Shown one piece after another: positions 26,348-32,960 of a stretch of DNA of 64,000 nt (position 1 is its first letter; every line of letters begins with the position of its first letter). This DNA comes from Pseudobutyrivibrio ruminis HUN009. GTDB lineage: Bacteria; Bacillota; Clostridia; Lachnospirales; Lachnospiraceae. The translations under genes and the position numbers were made by a program. Under the pieces are notes generated by a model that saw nothing but the letters and a program-made list of their open reading frames with translations, searched no databases and was not told where the DNA came from. The stretch is taken from the NCBI RefSeq assembly GCF_000703005.1, contig NZ_JNLH01000001.1, positions 2,637,952 to 2,701,951 of the forward strand. Direction: 5' to 3'.

Positions 26348-28111
26348 TTAATTTTCTTTAGGCATTACGATTGCGATGTGTACATCGTCGAGCTGCTTCT
26401 GATCTACAGTAGCAGGTGCGTCCATCATAATATCCTGTGCGTTCTTATTCATTGGGAATGGAATGATTTCACGGATAGATTCCTCACCAGCGATAAGCAT
26501 AATCATACGGTCAACACCTGGAGCGATTCCTCCGTGTGGTGGTGCACCATAAGTAAATGCATTGTACATAGCAGGGAACTTAGCCTTAACATCTTCCTCA
26601 CCAAGACCAACAAGCTTGAATGCTTCAATCATGATTTCTGGATCATGGTTTCTGATAGCACCTGATGAAAGCTCTACACCGTTACATACTAAGTCGTACT
26701 GGTATGCAAGGATATCAAGTGGCTCCTGTGTCTGAAGAGCTTCCTTGCCGCCCTGTGGCATTGAGAATGGGTTGTGGCAGAACTCAAGCTCTCCTGACTC
26801 CTCGCCGATTTCGTACATTGGGAAATCAACAATCCAACAGAACTCGTATGTGTCCTTCTTCATATGGCCCTCAGCAGCTGCGCCAAGAAGCTTTCTGAAT
26901 ACACCAGCTGTCTTCTGAGCTGTAAGAAGGTTTCCTGCAGCAAGACCAACGAAATCACCAGGCTTAAGACCAAGCTTATCAATAACAGCCTGCTTTCTCT
27001 CCTGAAGAAACTTTGCGATACCACCAACAAGCTCTCCATTTTCATCAAGCTTGAACCAGTATGTCTTCTGAGCTGTAGCAACCTCTACCTCTGCTATCAT
27101 AGCATCAATCTGCTTACGTGTAGCGTTGAGGCCATCAACAACGATAGCCTTAACAACATTGCCCTCGAATGGACCAAATCCACAATCTGCCATAACATCT
27201 GTAGCATCCTGAAGAACAAGGTCGATACGAAGATCTGGCTTATCTGAACCGTATTTGTCCATAGCCTCACGGTAAGGGATACGAACGAATGGTGCTGTTG
27301 AAGCACTCTTGTATACACCGTACTTTGCAAAGATTGGAGGAAGTACATCCTCAATTACTGCAAATACGTCTTCCTGAGAAGCAAATGCCATCTCCATATC
27401 AAGCTGGTAGAACTCTCCTGGAGAACGGTCAGCACGTGCATCCTCGTCACGGAAGCAAGGTGCAATTTGGAAATATCTATCGAAACCAGATGCCATAAGG
27501 ATCTGCTTAAACTGCTGTGGTGCCTGTGGAAGAGCATAGAACTTGCCAGGGTGATTACGTGCTGGAACAAGGTAATCACGTGCTCCCTCAGGTGATGAAC
27601 ATGTAAGGATTGGAGTTGTAATCTCCATGAAATCGTGAGCAATCATTGCACTACGAAGCTCTGCAACAATTTTGCTACGAAGGATAATCTTGCTCTTAAC
27701 CTCTGGATTACGAAGATCAAGATAACGATACTTAAGACGTGTGTTTTCATCAGCTTCCTTTGAACGGTTAATCTCGAATGGAAGCTCATTGTGTTCACAC
27801 TTACCAAGGATTTTTATATCTGTAGGAACAACCTCAATCTCGCCAGTAGGAAGCTCTGTGTTCTTTGAAGAACGCTCACGAACAGTACCTGTTACAGAGA
27901 TTGTAGACTCCTTATTTACAGAATCGATGATAGCCATCATGTCTTCTGTCTCTACTACTACCTGTGTAGTGCCGTAAAAATCACGAAGAATAAGGAAACC
28001 AAGATTCTTCGAAACCTTTCTAATGTTTTCAAACCAACCAACTAGAGTAACTTCTTTTCCTGCATCAGCAAGACGAAGCTCGTTACAGTTGTGTGTACGT
28101 GACTGAGTCAT
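26348..28111 (-). CDS. aspS: Aspartyl-tRNA synthetase
   Basis: Class II synthetase, bacterial type (587 aa). An N-terminal OB fold (residues 1-105), class II motif 2 in the FDRYFQIAPCFRDEDARADR block near 215, a GAD insertion in the middle, and motif 3 in a block ending GGIAPGVDRM near 530. It is transcribed alone or after the fur-like gene, with the terminator at 28147-28168 in between. Confidence 0.98.
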   Translation of the reverse strand: MTQSRTHNCNELRLADAGKEVTLVGWFENIRKVSKNLGFLILRDFYGTTQVVVETEDMMAIIDSVNKESTISVTGTVRERSSKNTELPTGEIEVVPTDIKILGKCEHNELPFEINRSKEADENTRLKYRYLDLRNPEVKSKIILRSKIVAELRSAMIAHDFMEITTPILTCSSPEGARDYLVPARNHPGKFYALPQAPQQFKQILMASGFDRYFQIAPCFRDEDARADRSPGEFYQLDMEMAFASQEDVFAVIEDVLPPIFAKYGVYKSASTAPFVRIPYREAMDKYGSDKPDLRIDLVLQDATDVMADCGFGPFEGNVVKAIVVDGLNATRKQIDAMIAEVEVATAQKTYWFKLDENGELVGGIAKFLQERKQAVIDKLGLKPGDFVGLAAGNLLTAQKTAGVFRKLLGAAAEGHMKKDTYEFCWIVDFPMYEIGEESGELEFCHNPFSMPQGGKEALQTQEPLDILAYQYDLVCNGVELSSGAIRNHDPEIMIEAFKLVGLGEEDVKAKFPAMYNAFTYGAPPHGGIAPGVDRMIMLIAGEESIREIIPFPMNKNAQDIMMDAPATVDQKQLDDVHIAIVMPKEN

Positions 28112-28146
28112 TGTGTATCTCCTCTTCTAAATTTGACATAACTAAA

Positions 28147-28168
28147 GGCCGTCAGTACACTGACAGCC
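28147..28168 (-). terminator. Terminator after the Fur-like gene
   Basis: Stem GGC-GTCAGT/ACTGAC-GCC with one mismatch, followed on the minus strand by TTTAG. It lies between the Fur-like gene and aspS. Confidence 0.65.
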
Positions 28169-28219
28169 TTTTAATAATACATCAGAATAACTATAAATTC
28201 AACTATCTGAGGGCATCAA

Positions 28220-28681
28220 CTACATGGCCAAACGAGAAATTTTCTGGCCACTTATACGGCCCTTAGCCTTGAGCCCTTCGTAGAGTAAATCCTTAAGTTC
28301 TTCTCTTCCAATAACGATTTTAGAATCATCATCCAATGTAACTACAACATTGGTTTCACATACAGGACAACTACCACCTGGACATGAGTCATCACAATCT
28401 GCATCCTCGCAAAGATGTCCGCAGTTGCTGCAATCGACCTGATACATGTTTTTACGATTGATTACGCCGATTTCCTCAAGGGTATTTACCATACGATAAA
28501 CAGTGGCGCTACCGATATTTTTATCTTTTTTTACTGCTTCTCTGTAGATTTCCTTAACACAAGATGGATCACCATTTAAAATGATATCCAAGATTGTTAA
28601 TCTCTGTTTCGTGATTCGACAGCCTGATTCTCTCAGCTGCTGAATAATAAGCTCACGCTGCTCTGTTTCCATAATATCCAT
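28220..28681 (-). CDS. Fur-superfamily regulator with Cys-rich C terminus
   Basis: 153 aa. Residues 10-80 form a clear Fur winged helix (CRITKQRLTILDIIL, IGSATVYRMVNTLEEIGVI). The second half departs from Fur/PerR/Zur: the His-rich regulatory metal site is missing, and instead seven cysteines crowd into residues 84-108 (84, 87, 91, 96, 100, 105, 108). CSNCGHLC occupies the place of the usual structural zinc pair. A short charged tail follows. It could bind zinc, iron-sulfur or heme, or be redox-responsive; none can be chosen from sequence. AAGGGG precedes the chosen ATG, and it lies downstream of a DtxR-type gene. Confidence 0.8.
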   Translation of the reverse strand: MDIMETEQRELIIQQLRESGCRITKQRLTILDIILNGDPSCVKEIYREAVKKDKNIGSATVYRMVNTLEEIGVINRKNMYQVDCSNCGHLCEDADCDDSCPGGSCPVCETNVVVTLDDDSKIVIGREELKDLLYEGLKAKGRISGQKISRLAM

Positions 28682-28714
28682 ACTTCAATACCCCTTGCTA
28701 AAACTAAGAAAAAC

Positions 28715-28735
28715 CCAGCCCCATTTTAGGGCTGG
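28715..28735 (-). terminator. Terminator after the DtxR-type gene
   Basis: A 7-bp GC-rich stem CCAGCCC/GGGCTGG with a 7-base loop, followed on the minus strand by GTTTTTCTTAG, 5 bases past the stop at 28740. Confidence 0.85.
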
Positions 28736-28739
28736 AGTA

Positions 28740-29120
28740 TTATTTTAAAATATTTTTTTCTGCGTAATCCTTGATTGCCTTGAAGCTTTCCTTGCTAAGT
28801 ACATGCTCAATTCTGCATGCATCCTCTGATGCGATTTCCTCATCTACACCAAGCTTTACAAGAACATCTGTAAAGAACTCGTGGCGTTCAAGAATCATCT
28901 CTGCAATGGCCTTGCCTTCATCTGTCAGATATATGTAACCTGCATCTGTAACAGTGATATGATTCTTTTCACGAAGGTTCTTCATAGCGATGCTGACTGA
29001 TGACTTTTTGAAGTTCAATTCATTAGCAACATCTACCGAGCGAACAACTGGTAATTTCTTGCTGAGCATAAGTATAGTCTCAAGATAATTTTCTGCTGAT
29101 TCGTTTACAAAAGTTCTCAA
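28740..29120 (-). CDS. DtxR-family metal-dependent repressor
   Basis: 126 aa (winged helix plus dimerisation domain, no SH3). Start: TTG at 29118-29120, 5 bases after AGGAGGAG; an in-frame ATG 54 bases upstream has no ribosome site. In the primary metal site the motif is ACRIEH, with Cys102, Glu105 and His106. This matches the iron-type DtxR/IdeR site rather than the Glu-containing site of B. subtilis MntR. It lies downstream of a promoter overlapping a double palindrome (29224-29277), so it probably represses itself. Iron sensing is inferred. Confidence 0.82.
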   Translation of the reverse strand: MRTFVNESAENYLETILMLSKKLPVVRSVDVANELNFKKSSVSIAMKNLREKNHITVTDAGYIYLTDEGKAIAEMILERHEFFTDVLVKLGVDEEIASEDACRIEHVLSKESFKAIKDYAEKNILK

Positions 29121-29223
29121 AACAACTCCTCCTAAACTAAATGGATTTTGAAATAAAATTTCAGTTGCACACAATCCACTTCACATAAACCTTATCATAA
29201 AACTTACCTCAGTGCAACTCATT

Positions 29224-29248
29224 AAACTAAAGTTAGTTTACACTAACT
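29224..29248. promoter_or_regulatory. Overlapping palindromes, probable DtxR-type operator
   Basis: AAACTAA-AG-TTAGTTT (29224-29239) overlaps AGTTAGT-TTAC-ACTAACT (29231-29248); both have perfect 7-bp arms. They lie directly downstream of the -10 box of the DtxR-type gene's promoter, where a bound repressor would block initiation. Confidence 0.65.
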
Positions 29249-29277
29249 ATTATATTATTTCAAGCATTCTAAATCAA
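29249..29277 (-). promoter_or_regulatory. Promoter of the DtxR-type gene
   Basis: On the minus strand TTGATT (29272-29277), a 17-base spacer and a perfect TATAAT (29249-29254). The leader is about 120 nt and starts inside the operator. Confidence 0.7.
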
Positions 29278-29385
29278 ATCTTAAACTTTTATTAAATACT
29301 ATTCCAAAGTGTTGACGAACCCTATTTTAACAGTTAAAGTGCAACTAAACAACAACGGATTTATATCCGACACGAGGAGGCCAAA

Positions 29386-29823
29386 ATGAACGATTTCAGA
29401 TATAAAATGGCACAGTTTTTCTCAGGCAGAACAGGCGTAGATGCACTTGGCAGAACAGTCACATGGATTGCTCTCATTCTTATGTTTCTCACCATGATTA
29501 CGGGTTCAAATATTTTATATCTGATAGCTATGGCTTGTCTCGTATATAGTATTTGGCGCATGCTTTCAAAGAACTATCAGAAACGTTATTACGAGAATCA
29601 AAAGTTCCTTGAAAAGACAGCAGGCATAAGAAGAAAGTTTTCCGGTTTTCCTTATAAAGCAAAAACATTCTTCTCTCGCACAAAGGCAAACTATGAGCAG
29701 CGTAAGGTATATGCGATTTTCAAATGCCCATGCTGCAAGCAAAAGCTTCGTGCTCCAAGAGGTAGAGGTAAAATACAAGTAACATGTAGTAAGTGTCACG
29801 CTCAATTTATTAAAAGGGTATAG
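29386..29823 (+). CDS. Membrane protein with C-terminal zinc ribbon (145 aa)
   Basis: Two hydrophobic segments (about residues 25-62) are followed by a basic stretch and a zinc ribbon with CPCCKQ and CSKCHA near the C terminus. GAGGAGG precedes the ATG. It is first in an operon with a DUF5685-type gene (14 bases on) and a J-domain gene. Function is unknown; co-transcription hints at a membrane-associated chaperone or assembly role. Confidence 0.8.
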   Translation: MNDFRYKMAQFFSGRTGVDALGRTVTWIALILMFLTMITGSNILYLIAMACLVYSIWRMLSKNYQKRYYENQKFLEKTAGIRRKFSGFPYKAKTFFSRTKANYEQRKVYAIFKCPCCKQKLRAPRGRGKIQVTCSKCHAQFIKRV

Positions 29824-29837
29824 ATAAGGTATCGATT

Positions 29838-30683
29838 TTGTTTGGATATATAAATGCTGATATAAAGCAGCTTTCAGAGGATGACAAAAAAATATATCAA
29901 CAATTCTACTGTGGATTGTGTCATCAGCTTGGCAAGGAGGCCGGGTTCAAGGGACAACTCTTGCTCAACTACGACCTTTGCTTTCTAGCTATACTTCTGC
30001 AAAGCCTGTATGAGCCTGATCTTAATAAAGACACTCATCGTTGCTTAATACATCCATTCAAGGTCAAAGACTTCTATAATAGCGAAGCCATTCAGTATGC
30101 TGCTGATATGGACATCATTCTCTCATATCACAGTCTTATGGATAATTATAAAGATGACAATTCCAAGATTTCAAAGCTGGCAGCTGATAGTCTAAAAAAA
30201 GACTACAATCGCATCAAGGATAAATATCCAAAGCAAACTGCTGCTGTTGAAAAATATATAGCGCAGCTTTCAGCTGCAGAAAAAGCCCGCGAAACCAATA
30301 TTGATAAGGTTTCCAGCTACACAGGCGAAATGCTTGGTACACTTATGAATTGGAAGGATGACGATTGGAGTTGTACCCTTCACTGTATGGGCTTTCATAT
30401 GGGCAAGTTCATTTATATCATTGATGCCTACGAGGATTTAAAAAAGGATGAAAAAAATGGCAACTACAACCCTCTTTCATTTATGAAGAAGGAGTCGCCA
30501 AAGGAATTCGAAACTTTCGTGAGAATCAATCTTACATCTCTCATGGCAGAATGTGCAAAATCCTTTGAACGATTGCCAATAGTGGAGAATGCAGATATTC
30601 TTAGAAACATTATCTACACTGGAGTATGGACCAAATACGAATACCTGCAGATAAAGAAAAACACTCCAAAGGAGAAACCATAA
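29838..30683 (+). CDS. DUF5685-type protein (281 aa)
   Basis: Recognised from the opening FGYINADIKQLSEDDKKIYQ and the Cys positions FYCGLCHQLG near residue 25 and a single later Cys (HRCLIHPF). It is mostly helical and has no signal peptide. The start is TTG at 29838, 7 bases after TAAGGT. It abuts the J-domain gene with no gap (TAA then ATG). Family function is not known to me. Confidence 0.8.
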   Translation: MFGYINADIKQLSEDDKKIYQQFYCGLCHQLGKEAGFKGQLLLNYDLCFLAILLQSLYEPDLNKDTHRCLIHPFKVKDFYNSEAIQYAADMDIILSYHSLMDNYKDDNSKISKLAADSLKKDYNRIKDKYPKQTAAVEKYIAQLSAAEKARETNIDKVSSYTGEMLGTLMNWKDDDWSCTLHCMGFHMGKFIYIIDAYEDLKKDEKNGNYNPLSFMKKESPKEFETFVRINLTSLMAECAKSFERLPIVENADILRNIIYTGVWTKYEYLQIKKNTPKEKP

Positions 30684-31316
30684 ATGCTCAATCCTTACAG
30701 CGTTTTAGGTGTCGAAAGAGGCGCCTCAGATGAGGAAATAAAAAAAGCATACAGAAATCTCAGCAGAAAATATCATCCTGATGCCAACATCAACAATCCA
30801 AACAAGGCTCAGGCAGAAGAAAAATTCAAAGAAATCCAGGCTGCTTACAACCAGATAATGGATGAGCGCCAAAACGGCAGCTATTCCGGCAATACAGGTT
30901 ATGGCAACTGGTACGCTGGTGGTTTTGAATACGAAAACACTAGCTCAAGCGAGTCTACTATAAAGATGCAGGCTGCTGCCAATTACATCAATGCAAGACA
31001 ATTTGTATCGGCATTAAATGTACTTTATGGTATTCCTGAAAGTGACCGCAATGGGCAGTGGTACTTCTTCGCTTCAGTGGCATCTCAGGGGCTTGGCAAT
31101 CTAAACGACGCCAGGGAATTCATTTCCAGGGCTATCGCATTAGAGCCAAGCAACTTTAGATATAGACAGTTTGAGCAAAGCATCAACTTCAGCAGTAATT
31201 GGTATGAAAACAGAAGTGCCAGCTACGGTTATTACAGACCATATTCTGGTGTAGCCAGATGGTGCATCAGCATGGCATTTCTAAACTTATTATGCAACCT
31301 GTGTTGCTTCTTTTAA
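30684..31316 (+). CDS. J-domain protein (DnaJ-like, 210 aa)
   Basis: An N-terminal J domain (residues 1-70) includes a YHPD motif near residue 32, where canonical J domains have HPD. A Gly/Tyr-rich linker follows, then a TPR-like helical repeat (AANYINARQF, YFFASVASQGLG). The C-terminal ~20 residues are hydrophobic and Cys-rich, a possible tail anchor. It would recruit DnaK to whatever the two upstream proteins handle. Confidence 0.88.
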   Translation: MLNPYSVLGVERGASDEEIKKAYRNLSRKYHPDANINNPNKAQAEEKFKEIQAAYNQIMDERQNGSYSGNTGYGNWYAGGFEYENTSSSESTIKMQAAANYINARQFVSALNVLYGIPESDRNGQWYFFASVASQGLGNLNDAREFISRAIALEPSNFRYRQFEQSINFSSNWYENRSASYGYYRPYSGVARWCISMAFLNLLCNLCCFF

Positions 31317-31395
31317 TTAGTTAATTACTTGGTCATTCGGACCGTTCATATATTTTCTCCCTTCAAATGCATGTCGGTTGATGTGCAAAAGAAAA

Positions 31396-31425
31396 GAACC
31401 TTGGGCTTCAGCCACCCAAAGGTTC
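31396..31425. terminator. Terminator between convergent J-domain and esterase genes
   Basis: GAACCTT-GGG pairs with CCC-AAAGGTTC (one bulge), followed by TTTTTTCG on the plus strand and by TTTTC on the minus strand, so it can act in both directions. Confidence 0.8.
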
Positions 31426-31446
31426 TTTTTTCGTTTTAAATATTAT

Positions 31447-32379
31447 TTATAATTCATCAGTTACTTTCTGAATTAGACTTGTAAAATCATTTGTAGTGGT
31501 AGTGAAAATCTGATCCTTTTTACCTGCTCCAAATGCATTTTTAAAATCGTTCTTTAATCCAATTTGACCACTCTGATTTGGATGAATATCTGCTATTCCT
31601 CCTGCCTCATTATATTGGAAATAATAAATGTTGGCCAAATCTGAATTATCTACATAGTATACCTTGTCATTATAAGCAGCTGCATCCTTAAAGTAGTTTT
31701 GAACTTCATTGGCTGCCACGCCATACTGCTCAGCTAACAATGCGCTTTCGTCTGTTGTAAAAGCAAACATATCCTGGAACATTCTAGTGAAGGTTTCCTG
31801 CTCAAAATATACTGTTGCTATGTAGATATCTGCATCTGCGTTGTACTCACGGATAGTTGAAATAATCTGATCTAAATCATCTTTTACACCGGTAATATAT
31901 GTTTGATGATAGTAGTTGTCTTTATCTGCAAGTACGTCAGTAGCCTGTGTAATACAGGTAGGGATATCTGTTTCTGGTGGGAAATAATAATAGAATGGAA
32001 GTGAAATCAATCCACTATCTGCCAAACTATAAATCATGGCGTATGTAATATTATTCGCACCAACCTGTAATGTAATTACATTTGAATTCTTGATGTCATT
32101 AATGACAGTCTCATCTGTCTTAATCTGTTCAAGCACATCCCCTGTCTTGTAACCTCCAATACCGTGATTACAAAGCGTCATATACACATCGTACTGAAGC
32201 ATATCTGTACACAAGTATTCTGGATATGTGGTCCAATCTTTTCCAGCGTATGTGTTTGGGTCTGTCAAACTATCTCCCAATGCTGTATAAACTAGGCTAA
32301 GTGTTGTGGCATTCGCCTGAGTAGATAAAGCAAAAACACTAAGCACCACTGTTGCTAATGATAATAGTTTTTTCTTCAT
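31447..32379 (-). CDS. Secreted SGNH/GDSL-type esterase
   Basis: 310 aa with a signal peptide (residues 1-24, ending QANA-T). Block I is ALGDSLTDP with the nucleophile Ser, block II has the Gly of CNHGIGGYKTGD, block III is GANN (usually GxND) and block V is ADIHPN, giving Asp and His of the triad. It probably hydrolyses an ester on a polysaccharide or lipid outside the cell. It stands alone, convergent with the J-domain gene. Confidence 0.85.
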   Translation of the reverse strand: MKKKLLSLATVVLSVFALSTQANATTLSLVYTALGDSLTDPNTYAGKDWTTYPEYLCTDMLQYDVYMTLCNHGIGGYKTGDVLEQIKTDETVINDIKNSNVITLQVGANNITYAMIYSLADSGLISLPFYYYFPPETDIPTCITQATDVLADKDNYYHQTYITGVKDDLDQIISTIREYNADADIYIATVYFEQETFTRMFQDMFAFTTDESALLAEQYGVAANEVQNYFKDAAAYNDKVYYVDNSDLANIYYFQYNEAGGIADIHPNQSGQIGLKNDFKNAFGAGKKDQIFTTTTNDFTSLIQKVTDEL

Positions 32380-32482
32380 AATAAGTCGCCTACTTTTCTG
32401 TGTTATCTCTTCAATATTTTAACTGTATTATATTTTTTCATACAGTTTAAATATTGTCAAGCAAGGCTTATTGGCTCTCTAA

Positions 32483-32827
32483 CTAGTCAGCTATTACCTC
32501 TTTGAGGATAACCTCGTTTCCTGTAACAAGATATGTGTTGCCACTTCCACAATGTGGACATGTCTTGCCATAAGCAACTGTCTCATACTCCTGCTTACAA
32601 TCCTCGCAGAAAGTCACTGCCTTAATTGTTTCGCAAGTAAGCTTACTGCCATCAAGTCTTGGATACTTTTTAGCATTCCAAGCCCAGCAATCAATAAGAT
32701 AGTCCGGAATAACTGTAGATACCTCACCAATTGAAAGAACTACTTCGCTGATGTGATCTGCGTTATTCTCCTGAGCTACCTCTTCTACCTGTTTCGCCAC
32801 ATGAAACACAATACCTAATTCATGCAT
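32483..32827 (-). CDS. hypA: Nickel metallochaperone HypA
   Basis: 114 aa, standard length. N-terminal MHE supplies the His2 nickel ligand, and the zinc site is Cys74/Cys77 and Cys90/Cys93 (CEDC, CPHC). HypA delivers nickel to hydrogenase (with HypB) or to other nickel enzymes. No hypB or hydrogenase gene lies here; instead it ends a redox cluster with a CooC-like ATPase and an acetyl-CoA-synthase-like protein. Nickel delivery to that system is a reasonable inference. Confidence 0.93.
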   Translation of the reverse strand: MHELGIVFHVAKQVEEVAQENNADHISEVVLSIGEVSTVIPDYLIDCWAWNAKKYPRLDGSKLTCETIKAVTFCEDCKQEYETVAYGKTCPHCGSGNTYLVTGNEVILKEVIAD

Positions 32828-32855
32828 TACTTATACTTCCTCTCTAATATACCCC

Positions 32856-32941
32856 GGCAGTTACAGCTACAAGCCTGAGAGTCACTCCGTTCAGCATAAA
32901 AAGCTTCACTTGAGTGACCTCAGAGCTTGATGCCTACTGCC
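32856..32941 (+). repeat. Dispersed hairpin element, copy D
   Basis: 86 bp: outer stem GGCAGT/ACTGCC, sides TTACAGCTACAAGCC and GAGCTTGATGCCT, inner stem TGAG.AGTCACTC/GAGTGAC.CTCA. It lies between the 960-aa oxidoreductase gene and hypA, 29 bases before the hypA start, so inside the presumed operon. Confidence 0.78.
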
Positions 32942-32960
32942 TCATATAAAGCCATGAAGA

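Noticed and set aside
32483..32827. HypA as part of a hydrogenase locus
   Set aside because: No hydrogenase subunit or hypBCDEF gene lies in the window.
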